Source of the DNA: a bacterium | GTDB taxonomy: Bacteria; Elusimicrobiota; Elusimicrobia; UBA1565; UBA9628 | NCBI GenBank assembly: GCA_021846045.1 | Contig: JAJZCM010000010.1 | Coordinates: 1-42,890 of the forward strand | DNA length: 42,890 bases | Direction: 5' to 3' | Shown here: in pieces, positions 1 through 9,237 of the stretch | How the letters are laid out: the number at the start of each line of letters is the position of its first letter | Numbering within the stretch: position 1 is the first letter of the stretch | Position numbers and translations under genes: made by a program | Notes under the pieces: model-generated | Databases searched by the model: none | Told to the model about the DNA's origin: nothing | What the model saw: the letters and a program-made list of their open reading frames with translations, nothing else

Positions 1-468
1 TTCTACCAAAGGCTTGTCTATCATGTTGTTTTGCGCCAGGCTGTTGCCGTCGTTTCAGGCCGGTATGGACGGAGTTTTATGGATGAAGGGGGAGTTCTTT
101 TTAAGGCTCCGAAAGAATTATATGATCGTCCGGTTCCTGAAATTTTAGATTCGGATATGGATTTAAAGACCTTGCGTCATGTCGCAGGTTTTCTCGACAA
201 AATCGCGTCCTTGCCTCTCTCGTCCCCCATTGAGAGTTTGCGGTATCAGTCTCCGGTCAATGGATGGGTTGTGAATTTACAAGACGGAACCCGCATCGAT
301 TGGGGAAACCTTCGCTGGACGAAAGAAAAGGTTAATCGGCTTAATGCCGTTCTTGCGGATGCCAAGACTTACCTCAAGGGTGATTTCTTCATCGATATGC
401 GTTCTTTTGAGAATGGAAAAATTTTCGTCAAGCCGTCCGTAAGCAAGGCTTTGGCGCGGAGGTTTTAG
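1..468 (+). CDS. ftsQ: Cell division protein FtsQ, C-terminal part (5' truncated by window edge)
   Basis: Frame is open from base 1 (FYQRLVYHVVLRQAVAVV...); C-terminal POTRA/FtsQ-like pattern; directly upstream of ftsA-ftsZ. Confidence 0.7.
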   Translation, partial: FYQRLVYHVVLRQAVAVVSGRYGRSFMDEGGVLFKAPKELYDRPVPEILDSDMDLKTLRHVAGFLDKIASLPLSSPIESLRYQSPVNGWVVNLQDGTRIDWGNLRWTKEKVNRLNAVLADAKTYLKGDFFIDMRSFENGKIFVKPSVSKALARRF

Positions 469-469
469 G

Positions 470-1711
470 ATGTCTAAGGAAAATGTGTTGGCCGGTCTTG
501 ATATAGGATCGAGCCGCATTACCTGCTTGATTGGCGAGCGCGGGGAAGGGCAGGAATTGGTCAAGGTGATCGGGGGCGCAAGCGTTCCTTGTCGGGGTCT
601 CAAGGGCGGAGTGGTCATCAATATTCAGGAGACCGCCCGCGCCATTCAAGACGCGGTTGAAAAAGCGGAAAAAGATTCCCACTGCGAAGTCAAAGAACTT
701 GTCGTCGGCATTCGCGGCAGTCATTTGCAGTCTTTCAACAACCGTGGGGCCTTTAATATCGCCCGGACCGATAAGGAAATCACGCAGGAGGACGTGGAAG
801 GCGTGATCGCCAATGCCAAAGCCGTTCCTCTTTCCTCCGATCGCGAGATTTTGCACGTCATGCCGCAATCCTTTACTCTGGATCGCCAAAGGGGCGTTCC
901 GGATCCGGTGGGAATGGAAGGCTCTTTGCTGGAAGTCGAGGTTCATATCGTGACCGCTTCTTCCGCGCACTTAAATAATTTGACCAAGGCCGTGGCCCAA
1001 GCGGGTTTTGAGGCCAAGGAAACGGTGTACGGGCTCTTGGCCTCCGGAGATGTTTTGGTGACGCCCGAGGAAAAAGAACTCGGCGCTCTTTTTATCGACA
1101 TCGGCGGACAATCCGTTTCAATTGGCGTTTATTCCGAGGGGAGCATTCGCTATTCCAAGGAACTTCCGGTCGGTTCCGATTTTATCACGCGGGATTTAGC
1201 GGTCGGCCTGCGCACCTCCTTGGCGACGGCGGAACGCCTGAAAGTGCAACACGGGTTTGCCCATCCGTCTTTTTTGGGAGACGATGAAGAATTGGAATTT
1301 AACGGCGTGGACGGACGGACTCCCGGAAAAATCAAGGTGAGCGCGGTGATGGGAATAGTTCTCCCCAGGGTCGAGGAAATTTTAACCTTAATCGAAGAAG
1401 ACATCCGAAATTCTCCCTATGCCGACGTCGTCGGACCCGGGGGCGTCGTTTTGGCGGGGGGCGGAGCTTTGATGCGGGGCATGAACGATGCGGCCAACCA
1501 AATTTTGGGCATTCCTGCCCGCGTGGCGGTTCCTCACCCTGATATGTTCGCGGTTGATTCCACTTGGGGTTCTCCGGCTTATTCGACGGCCTTGGGACTT
1601 TTGTCCAACTCCCTTCCCTTTTCGTTTGCCTCTCCCAATCGCCGCGTGATGCCCGGCAAAAAGCCGGCTTGGCTTAAAAGCATGACGTCGCTCTTTCAGG
1701 AGCTTTTTTAA
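470..1711 (+). CDS. ftsA: Cell division protein FtsA
   Basis: AGLDIGSSRITCLIGE actin-fold phosphate motif, SHLQSFNNRG, DIGGQSVSIGVY, VVLAGGGALMRGM; precedes ftsZ. Confidence 0.95.
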   Translation: MSKENVLAGLDIGSSRITCLIGERGEGQELVKVIGGASVPCRGLKGGVVINIQETARAIQDAVEKAEKDSHCEVKELVVGIRGSHLQSFNNRGAFNIARTDKEITQEDVEGVIANAKAVPLSSDREILHVMPQSFTLDRQRGVPDPVGMEGSLLEVEVHIVTASSAHLNNLTKAVAQAGFEAKETVYGLLASGDVLVTPEEKELGALFIDIGGQSVSIGVYSEGSIRYSKELPVGSDFITRDLAVGLRTSLATAERLKVQHGFAHPSFLGDDEELEFNGVDGRTPGKIKVSAVMGIVLPRVEEILTLIEEDIRNSPYADVVGPGGVVLAGGGALMRGMNDAANQILGIPARVAVPHPDMFAVDSTWGSPAYSTALGLLSNSLPFSFASPNRRVMPGKKPAWLKSMTSLFQELF

Positions 1712-1713
1712 AA

Positions 1714-2847
1714 ATGAAAATTCAAGTTTTAGAAGACGTTCATGAAACCCGCGCCGTCATCAAGGCTATCGGAGTTGGCGGGGCCGGGGGAAACGCGATC
1801 AATCGGATGGCGGAAGCCGGAATAAAATCCGTCGAACTTATTGCGGCTAATTCCGATGCCCAGGATTTAAGAAGGAGCTTGGCTCATATTCGCGTTCAAA
1901 TCGGAGAAAAGCTGACCAAGGGCCTTGGAGTCGGCGGCGATTCCTCTCGCGGGCGTTTGGCGATGGAGGAAAGCGCCGAACAAATTCGCGAAATCCTTCA
2001 AGGGTCGGATTTGGTCTTCATTACGGCCGGAATGGGAGGCGGAACCGGAACAGGGGGCGCGCCTTTGGTTTCTCAAATTGCCCGCGATTTAGGAGCTTTG
2101 ACCGTCGGGGTCGTCACAAGACCCTTCGCTTTTGAAAAACTTAACCGCGCCAATATCGCGGAACAGGGAATTCAAGAAATGCGCAAAAACGTGGACACCC
2201 TTTTGGTCATTCCCAATCAGCGCCTCTTGGATGTCAGCGATTCAGAAACAACCGCGGAATCCGCCTTTCGTTTGGCCGATGACGTTTTAAGAAAAGCGAT
2301 TCAATCCATTTCAGACGTCATCACCATGCCCGGCAACATCAACATGGACTTAAACGACATGCGGGCTATCATGAAAGACGCCGGAGAAGCCTTGATTGGA
2401 ATGGGAGAAGCCTCGGGACACGCCCGCGCCACAGCCGCGGCCAAGGCGGCGATTCATTCGCCGCTTCTTGAAAACGTCGTCATGGACGGGGCCAAGGGGC
2501 TTATCGTCAACATCACTGGGCGCAAGGACGGGCTTAAACTCGCGGAAATGGAAGAAGCGATGGATTTGATTACGGGCGCCGCCAGCCCGGACGCCAAAAT
2601 TAAAATGGGAAAAGCCTATGACGATTCTTTGGGAGATTCGATTCGCATTACGGTTATTGCGACGGGTTTTCCGGTCAGAAGAAGCCCGCGTCATTTTTTT
2701 AAAGCCGGCCATTTCCCGGATGATTCAAATGAGATAACGCTTTCGGGCAAGAAAAAAGGCTCTCAGGAAGTTTCAAAATCGCAGGATTCATTGGACGATT
2801 TGTCCAAACCCGCGTTTTTAAGACTTAAGACGCGCAAACTCAAATAG
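1714..2847 (+). CDS. ftsZ: Cell division protein FtsZ
   Basis: Tubulin signature GMGGGTGTGGAP, IKAIGVGGAGGNAINRM, C-terminal conserved peptide KPAFLRLKTRK. Confidence 0.97.
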   Translation: MKIQVLEDVHETRAVIKAIGVGGAGGNAINRMAEAGIKSVELIAANSDAQDLRRSLAHIRVQIGEKLTKGLGVGGDSSRGRLAMEESAEQIREILQGSDLVFITAGMGGGTGTGGAPLVSQIARDLGALTVGVVTRPFAFEKLNRANIAEQGIQEMRKNVDTLLVIPNQRLLDVSDSETTAESAFRLADDVLRKAIQSISDVITMPGNINMDLNDMRAIMKDAGEALIGMGEASGHARATAAAKAAIHSPLLENVVMDGAKGLIVNITGRKDGLKLAEMEEAMDLITGAASPDAKIKMGKAYDDSLGDSIRITVIATGFPVRRSPRHFFKAGHFPDDSNEITLSGKKKGSQEVSKSQDSLDDLSKPAFLRLKTRKLK

Positions 2848-2857
2848 AGGGATTTTT

Positions 2858-3937
2858 ATGGACATCCAAAGCGTTTTACAAGCGGTGATTGACAAGAAAG
2901 GAAGCGATATTCACTTAAGGGTCGGCGGCGTTCCCCATATTCGCATTGACGGGCAATTGACCCCGTTCTCGCAGGAAATATTGACGCCGCCTCTTGTTGA
3001 TGACATTTTAAAGAAACTCATCACTCCCCACGCAAAAAAAATATTCGATGAAAAAGGCGAGTGCGATTTTTCTTTTGAGGTTGAAAATGTCGCAAGGTTT
3101 CGCGTCAACACTTTTCATCAAAGAGGACGGTTGTCCTTGGCCATTCGTTATATCCCGGTTCAAATTCCCACTTTTCAAGAACTCAGACTTCCAGCTTCTA
3201 CGATTCGTAAAATCGCCGATCTTAGGAGAGGACTGGTTCTTGTGACAGGCGCGACCGGTTCCGGCAAATCCTCGACCTTGGCGGCGATGGTGGACGCGAT
3301 CAACGAAACACGGCCTTGCCACATTGTGACGATTGAAGATCCGATCGAATTCTTGCATAAAGATAAAAAGGCGCTCGTTACCCAGAGAGAAATCGGCCAA
3401 GACACCGGCTCTTTCGCGGAGGGCCTCCGAATGGCCTTGAGGCAAGACCCCGACGTGATTTTGCTCGGGGAGATGCGAGACCTTGAAACGATCGCGGCGG
3501 CTTTAACCGCCGCTCAAACGGGACATTTGGTCTTGGCGACGATGCATACCGTCGACACGGCGCAGACCATTACCCGCATCATTGATCTTTATCCTCCGCA
3601 TCAGCAAAATTTAATGCGCAAGGAATTGGCTGAAACGCTTAAAGCCGTCGTCAGTCAGAGGCTTTTGCCCTGCTTAAAGGGGGGAAGGGTCCCCGCAATT
3701 GAAATCATGGCGCTTACCGCCCATATTAAAAAACTTATTGAAGACAACGATTCAAACGGAATTGTTCAAGCCATCGGCAAGGGGCAATTTTATGGGATGC
3801 AGACCTTTAATCAATCTCTCTTCCGTCTTTTCAAAGACGGACTGGCTTCTGAAAACGATATCATGGAGGCCGCGACTAGCCCGGACGATTTGAGGCTGGC
3901 GATGAAAGGAATCGAACAAGAAATCCGGATGGGGTGA
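2858..3937 (+). CDS. pilT: Type IV pilus twitching motility ATPase, PilT-like
   Basis: Walker A GATGSGKSSTLAAMVD, GSDIHLRVGGVPHIRIDG N-domain, Asp/His boxes (VTIEDPIEFLH, LVLATMHTVDTAQTITRIIDLYP). Confidence 0.92.
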   Translation: MDIQSVLQAVIDKKGSDIHLRVGGVPHIRIDGQLTPFSQEILTPPLVDDILKKLITPHAKKIFDEKGECDFSFEVENVARFRVNTFHQRGRLSLAIRYIPVQIPTFQELRLPASTIRKIADLRRGLVLVTGATGSGKSSTLAAMVDAINETRPCHIVTIEDPIEFLHKDKKALVTQREIGQDTGSFAEGLRMALRQDPDVILLGEMRDLETIAAALTAAQTGHLVLATMHTVDTAQTITRIIDLYPPHQQNLMRKELAETLKAVVSQRLLPCLKGGRVPAIEIMALTAHIKKLIEDNDSNGIVQAIGKGQFYGMQTFNQSLFRLFKDGLASENDIMEAATSPDDLRLAMKGIEQEIRMG

Positions 3938-3940
3938 AAA

Positions 3941-4660
3941 ATGTTTGCCGAGGGATATATAGGAATCGCGGGAACCATAGGAGTCGGGAAATCCACATTG
4001 ACCGTTGAGTTAGCCAAGGCTCTCAACTTCGAGCCGGTTCTGGAAGAGGTTGACGGCAATCCTTATCTGGAGCGTTTTTATCACGACATGAAGGGGTTTG
4101 GAACGATGATGCAGGTTTGGCTTCTCAATCATCGCTTCAGGCAGCACCGGGAATTTGTGACCCGCATCAGCCTAGGGAAAATTAGAGGGGTTGTTCAAGA
4201 CCGCACCATTTGGGAAGACACCATTTTCGCCCGCATGCTCAACAACCATCCCGAGAAAATTATTTCCGACTTGGATTACAACACCTATCTGGATCTCTTT
4301 GATAACATGGTGCTTCGGGAGCTTGTTTTTCCGCAAATTCTTGTTTACGTTCAATGCGCGCCCGAAACGGCTCTTGAGCGCATCAAAATGCGGGGCCGCC
4401 CAATGGAAAAGACGATCACCTTAGAGTATTTAAAGTATCTTCAATCCAACTACGATCAGTTCGTTTCCGAGATGGAACAGGCCGGGGTGCGTATTTTAAG
4501 GCTCAATTGGGAAAAATTTCTGCCGATTTCAGAGGTCGTCCAACTGATTCATGAATACTCCCTTAAACCCTCCAGTTTCACAAAATGGGTGCGGCCCATC
4601 CGTTCGATCAAACCTGTATCCGAACAGAAAGCGAAGCAATATGCCGATCAAAGAGCCTAA
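3941..4660 (+). CDS. Deoxynucleoside kinase family protein (dGK/dAK-like)
   Basis: P-loop GIAGTIGVGKSTLT, VVQDRTIWEDTIFA (ERS/DR-like motif), RIKMRGRPME lid. Confidence 0.88.
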   Translation: MFAEGYIGIAGTIGVGKSTLTVELAKALNFEPVLEEVDGNPYLERFYHDMKGFGTMMQVWLLNHRFRQHREFVTRISLGKIRGVVQDRTIWEDTIFARMLNNHPEKIISDLDYNTYLDLFDNMVLRELVFPQILVYVQCAPETALERIKMRGRPMEKTITLEYLKYLQSNYDQFVSEMEQAGVRILRLNWEKFLPISEVVQLIHEYSLKPSSFTKWVRPIRSIKPVSEQKAKQYADQRA

Positions 4661-5360
4661 AGTTTCATCCCAAGACCTCTGGCAGGACTTAAGGATGGCC
4701 GATTGCGGTTTTTTTGGCGGCTTGACCAAACGTTCGTTGGGGAACATGAAAGACGTCCAGATACGGACTCAGGGCTTATTGAAAATTCCAGAATTGCGGG
4801 GAAAGGCGCCCCGTATTTTAAGCCAGGTTCATGGGACCAAGATATTCCATGCGGAGAAAAAGGCGGAGAAAATTCCGGAAGGCGACGGATGGATTGGCCG
4901 GGAGCAAAGCGTTCTTCCCGTTGTTTTGGTTGCCGACTGTGTTCCGCTTTTTATTTGGTCTAAAAAGAGTCCTGTCTTTGGCGTCTTTCACGCTGGGTGG
5001 AGAGGCCTGGCTAAGAGTTTTGCCTATATCGCCGCAACCGAGATGCAGAAAATTTTTAACGCGCGCGCGCAAGATTTGTTGGCTTCGGCCGGCCCTCATA
5101 TCGGGGCCTGCTGCTGCAAGGTCGGTCCTGAAATCAAGGAGTTTTTTCCCGCGGAAGATTTTATAGAAGACAAAAAAAGCCTGAGATTGGATTTAAATTT
5201 CGAGACCAAAAATCAGCTCTTGCGCTCGGGATTATCGGAAGATTCAATTCGTTTGAGTTCGGAATGCACCGTCTGTTCCCCGGGCTATTTCTCTTACCGA
5301 AATGGTGAAGCCGCGCGCATGGCCGCTTTTATGACGGCCGGGGCTCAAAAGGAAGATTGA
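4641..5360 (+). CDS. pgeF: Multicopper polyphenol oxidase / purine nucleosidase YfiH (PgeF) family
   Basis: QVHGTKI, ADCVPLF, FHAGWRGLAKS, GPHIGACCCKVGPE motifs; ATG at 4641 (MPIKEP) is a more likely start than 4551, which would overlap the upstream CDS by >100 bp. Confidence 0.88.
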   Translation: MPIKEPKVSSQDLWQDLRMADCGFFGGLTKRSLGNMKDVQIRTQGLLKIPELRGKAPRILSQVHGTKIFHAEKKAEKIPEGDGWIGREQSVLPVVLVADCVPLFIWSKKSPVFGVFHAGWRGLAKSFAYIAATEMQKIFNARAQDLLASAGPHIGACCCKVGPEIKEFFPAEDFIEDKKSLRLDLNFETKNQLLRSGLSEDSIRLSSECTVCSPGYFSYRNGEAARMAAFMTAGAQKED

Positions 5361-6460
5361 ATATGTCGCAAATAACGCCGCGACCCTCTCTGCGAAAAAT
5401 TTCTTCCTACATTCCCGGGAAGTCCATCGAGTCAGTGCGGCGGGAATTTGGGCTTAAAGAAGTCATCAAGCTGGCGTCCAATGAAAACCCCTTGGGGGCC
5501 TCGCCCAAGGCGATTTCTGTTTACCGGAAAGCCTCCAAGGATTGTTTTCTTTATCCGGAAGGTTCAAGCCCCGAACTTCGAAAAGCGTTGGCCAAATTTC
5601 ATAAAGCGCCGCAAGAGTCCATTTTGATCGGCAACGGTTCTGATGAAATCATCCGCCTCTTTTGCGAAGCCTTCCTCGATGAAAATCAAGAAGCGTTGAC
5701 CTCTCAATATGCTTTTATTCGCTTTCGTCAGCAATCCATGATGATGGGCGCGCGGATTATCGAAGTCCCAATGAAAAATTGGAAATTGGATCTGGAGGCG
5801 ATGGCAGGAGCCTTAAGCGAAAGGACCCGCCTTATCTTTATTCCTAATCCAAACAACCCTACCGGAACATATAATTCGCAAAAAGAACTGGAAAAATTCA
5901 TTCGCCATCTCCCGCCTGCGGCCATTTTAATTCTTGATGAAGCTTATTATCATTATGCGCGTTTGGAGAAAGATTACCCAGACAGCATTCCCTTATGGGC
6001 GCTGAGGCTTCCCAATGTTGCGGTCCTTAGAACTTTTTCCAAAGCCTACGGCCTTGCGGGGCTCAGAGTCGGCTATGTTGTCAGTAACCCTGAAATTGTG
6101 GGATGGCTGGACCGCATTCGCATGCCGTTCAATGTCAGTTTGCCGGCCCAGCGGACTTGCATCGCGGCTCTTCAAGACGCCCGGTTTGTCTCTAAGGGAG
6201 TCTCTTTAAACCTTAAGGAAAAAATGTTTTTGGAAAAAGCCTTTTCTAGGTTGGGCTTCGAAGTTGTTTCTTCGGCTTGTAATTTTATCTTCGCGAAATC
6301 GCCCATTCCGGGGAAAGAGCTTTTTCAAAAACTGCTTAAGCGCGGAATCATCATTCGTCCCTTAGATGAATATGGACTTCCTTTTTATGTTCGCACCAGC
6401 ATTGGACGTAGGCCGGATCATCTTAAACTCCTAAGAAGCTTGGAGAGTATTTTAAAATGA
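5357..6460 (+). CDS. hisC: Histidinol-phosphate aminotransferase
   Basis: KLASNENPLG, NPNNPTGTY, LILDEAYYHY, LRTFSKAYGLAGLRVGY (PLP lysine motif), IIIRPLDEYGLP. Confidence 0.93.
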   Translation: MNMSQITPRPSLRKISSYIPGKSIESVRREFGLKEVIKLASNENPLGASPKAISVYRKASKDCFLYPEGSSPELRKALAKFHKAPQESILIGNGSDEIIRLFCEAFLDENQEALTSQYAFIRFRQQSMMMGARIIEVPMKNWKLDLEAMAGALSERTRLIFIPNPNNPTGTYNSQKELEKFIRHLPPAAILILDEAYYHYARLEKDYPDSIPLWALRLPNVAVLRTFSKAYGLAGLRVGYVVSNPEIVGWLDRIRMPFNVSLPAQRTCIAALQDARFVSKGVSLNLKEKMFLEKAFSRLGFEVVSSACNFIFAKSPIPGKELFQKLLKRGIIIRPLDEYGLPFYVRTSIGRRPDHLKLLRSLESILK

Positions 6461-7152
6461 AGAAGAAAGGCTTTATTATCGCGATGGATGGTCCTGCCGG
6501 AGTGGGAAAATCGACCATCGGCCAATGGGTGGCAAAATCCTTGGGGTATTATTTCGTCAACACCGGAGAGATGTATCGGGCTTTGACTTGGAAGGCGCTT
6601 GAAAAAGACTTAGATGTCGCAGATGAGAAGAAAATCGTGAAACTGGCGCATGAGATTAATTGGGAATTTCTCCCATCGAACGATAACGTGACTCTTAAAA
6701 CTTTTATTGACGGCGAACCGGTGTCCGCCCATATTCGGGAAGAGCGCGTCGGCGCCTCTTCCAGCCAAGTCGCGTCGTACCCGGAGGTGCGGAAGTTTTT
6801 CTGTAAGCTGCAAAGATCTCTGGGAAAAGACGGCGGAGTCGTCATGGAAGGACGAGATATCACGACCCATGTTTTTCCCAACGCGGATTTTAAGATTTAT
6901 CTGGACGCCTCGGTTGAGGAACGGGCCAAGCGCCGCTATCATCAGTTGAAGGCGGCGGGGCAAGATGCCAATTGGAGAAAAATCAAAGAGGCAATTTTAA
7001 AAAGGGACTTGGGGGATTTAAAGAGAAAAATCAATCCCTTAAGTTTCGCCAAAGACGCCGTTTTGATTGATTCCACCCATATGAGTCGTCGCGCGGTCGC
7101 CCAGAAAATAATTAAAATGGCGCTGCATCGTCGGGGCAAGAGTTCAAAATGA
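6457..7152 (+). CDS. cmk: (d)CMP kinase
   Basis: IAMDGPAGVGKSTIGQWVAKSLGYYFVNTGEMYRALTW, VVMEGRDITTHVFPNADFKIYLDAS. Confidence 0.95.
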   Translation: MKKKGFIIAMDGPAGVGKSTIGQWVAKSLGYYFVNTGEMYRALTWKALEKDLDVADEKKIVKLAHEINWEFLPSNDNVTLKTFIDGEPVSAHIREERVGASSSQVASYPEVRKFFCKLQRSLGKDGGVVMEGRDITTHVFPNADFKIYLDASVEERAKRRYHQLKAAGQDANWRKIKEAILKRDLGDLKRKINPLSFAKDAVLIDSTHMSRRAVAQKIIKMALHRRGKSSK

Positions 7153-7216
7153 GCCCTAAACTTTAATACAATATACTGAAATTTTCAGATGAATATTTCT
7201 CAAGGGGTTAGGTTCA

Positions 7217-8518
7217 ATGAAAGATAAAATGCAGGATGATTCCACCGGGGCCGAGGCGCGTGAAGATTGGGCGGCTAGACAAGAGATGGAAGCTCTCTTC
7301 GCTCAAGAAGAAGGGCTTTCCAAGCAAATTACCTCTCGGCAGATTGTTTGGGCGAACGTAATTTCTTCCAGCGCCGAAGGCGTTTGGGTGGATATTGGCG
7401 AAAAAAGAGAAGGTTTTGTCCCCGCTTCGGATTTCACGTTTCCCGTTTCTAAAAAAACTTCCAAAAGCCAAGACTCCTCAAAAAAAAATAAAGAGGATTC
7501 TTCCGTTTTCGAGATGCCGAAATCCGGCGAAAAAATCGCCGTTCTTTATGTGGGGAAACGTTCCGATGGAACGACTCTCTTGTCGCATAGAAAAGCGATG
7601 GCGGAGCTCTCATGGGAGGGCATTTCCAAGTCTTTTCGCGAACATTCGCGCGTTTCGGGAAAGGTGAGTTCCGGAATTAAGGGGGGCTTTTTGGTTGACG
7701 TTTCCGGCGTTACCGCTTTTCTGCCCGCTTCCTTGGCCGATTTCCGTCCGGTTTTTAACACGGAAGCGCTTTTAAACAAGACAATCGAGTGCTATATTAT
7801 TGATCTCAACGAGGCGGAAAAGAGAATTGTTGTTTCCCGAAAAGCGGTTTTGGAAGAAGAAGCCGTCCAAAGGCGCGGGAAAATTTTCTCAGAAATTGAA
7901 GTGGGGCAAGTTTGTTTTGGACGTATTTCCAGGACTTCGGCCGAAGGCTTGACGATCGATATCGGGGGGTTTAAGGGACTCATTCGTCCGGCTGATATCG
8001 CCTGGGGGGAAAGCGCCACCCCAATTTACAAGCGCGGAGATAAATTAAGGGTCAAGGTCGTTTCAAAGGTTTTGCCTGAAGCCGAAGGAATGAATTCGGA
8101 GGGAGTAGTTTATTTTGGTATTAAGCAGCTCATTGCAAACCCATCCGATTTATTGCGTAAAAAATACCCATCCGGGACGATTGTGACTGGAACGGTAGTC
8201 TCCGTTGATCCGGCGGGATTGGTCTTTAAAGTTCTGAACGTCCAGGGAAAAAACCATAAGCAAAATAGCAATGTTCCCGAAAAAAATAAGAAGGGAAGCC
8301 CTGTTCTTGCTTTCTGTCCGTCCTCTCAAATGGATGAGGAAATTCCCAAGGTTGGAGAGGAGGTGGGGGCGTTGGTTTCCGGAATCGACGCAAAAAACTT
8401 CCATTTGTTAGTGTCGATTAAACGCTACAGCGAGAAGCAAGAGCGCGCTCGCGTCGCGCAATACCTCAAGGCTCCTTCTCCTTTGACCTTGGGAGATATC
8501 CTATCGACTGACGAATGA
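7217..8518 (+). CDS. rpsA: Ribosomal protein S1-like, about four S1 RNA-binding domains
   Basis: Repeated S1 motifs (GVWVDIGEKREGFVPASDF; GGFLVDVSGVTAFLPASL; GLTIDIGGFKGLIRPADI; degenerate fourth); cmk-rpsA synteny. Confidence 0.85.
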   Translation: MKDKMQDDSTGAEAREDWAARQEMEALFAQEEGLSKQITSRQIVWANVISSSAEGVWVDIGEKREGFVPASDFTFPVSKKTSKSQDSSKKNKEDSSVFEMPKSGEKIAVLYVGKRSDGTTLLSHRKAMAELSWEGISKSFREHSRVSGKVSSGIKGGFLVDVSGVTAFLPASLADFRPVFNTEALLNKTIECYIIDLNEAEKRIVVSRKAVLEEEAVQRRGKIFSEIEVGQVCFGRISRTSAEGLTIDIGGFKGLIRPADIAWGESATPIYKRGDKLRVKVVSKVLPEAEGMNSEGVVYFGIKQLIANPSDLLRKKYPSGTIVTGTVVSVDPAGLVFKVLNVQGKNHKQNSNVPEKNKKGSPVLAFCPSSQMDEEIPKVGEEVGALVSGIDAKNFHLLVSIKRYSEKQERARVAQYLKAPSPLTLGDILSTDE

Positions 8519-8549
8519 AGAATGCCGATGGAAAAACGTAAATTGCGCC

Positions 8550-8816
8550 ATGGCACGAAAGCGTCGCGGGGATAAAAAACCCAATAGAGACTCCCTCTCC
8601 TTAACATCCCAGCCCCCGCTTTTTTCTTGGTGGGGGAGAAAAATGATTTTTGTCGGTGTTTTAGCTGTAATTTTAGGCTTCTGGGTTTTATCCGCTTCTG
8701 ATCCCTTGGGCCGTAATTGGGCTTCTTGGGTTTCCCCGGCCTTGATTTTGGGGGGCTATCTCCTCATTGCTTTAGGCATTATTTTGCCTCCATCTTCCCC
8801 TCCCTTTTTTAGTTAG
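8550..8816 (+). CDS. Small basic-N-terminus two-TM membrane protein (DUF3098-like)
   Basis: MARKRRGDKKP followed by two hydrophobic segments (MIFVGVLAVILGFWVL; SPALILGGYLLIALGIIL). Confidence 0.5.
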   Translation: MARKRRGDKKPNRDSLSLTSQPPLFSWWGRKMIFVGVLAVILGFWVLSASDPLGRNWASWVSPALILGGYLLIALGIILPPSSPPFFS

Positions 8817-8863
8817 GCAATTATTCCTCCTAGTTTCTTCATAACTGCTCAGGTTCGTCCTGG

Positions 8864-8883
8864 ACCCCAACTTTCGTTGGGGT
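8864..8883. repeat. Single palindromic-repeat hairpin ACCCCAAC-TTTC-GTTGGGGT
   Basis: 8-bp perfect arms with TTTC loop, flanked by CTGG...GATGCG; same layout as the 3' hairpin at 41237-41256. Confidence 0.6.
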
Positions 8884-9169
8884 GATGCGATTGGACTTAG
8901 CCAAAATTTAGCTGCCGCGCCTCATGGTTTTTTTGACTCCAATTTACGCAGGCTGATTTCTTGGAATAATTCCTATTGTTTGGGGTTGATTCTTCGTATC
9001 TCCAAATTTTTGGCAAGTTTTTGGCTGAATTGGATTTGATCTTCGATTGCTAATTTTAAAAAACAATAAATTATATCGAAATAATAAAATTATGTATAAA
9101 TAATAACTATATTTTAAGTTTACATGACATTGTTTGTAAATTTTTAATCCCAGCCTCTTTCTTACCATT

Positions 9170-9197
9170 ATGTAACATAATATTTATTATCAATAGT
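9170..9197 (-). other. Candidate dif-like XerC/XerD site
   Basis: Minus-strand 28-mer ACTATTGATAA-TAAATA-TTATGTTACAT; XerD half differs at one base from the E. coli TTATGTTAAAT; inner TTAT/ATAA and 6-bp spacer present; lies in the AT-rich gap at the + / - gene orientation switch. Confidence 0.4.
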
Positions 9198-9237
9198 TAA
9201 GAATCACGGTTTTGGGCGTGCGGGTTGCGAATTTAAG

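Noticed and set aside
428-970. 180-aa - strand ORF opposite ftsA
   Set aside because: Overlaps strongly supported ftsA; no motif support.
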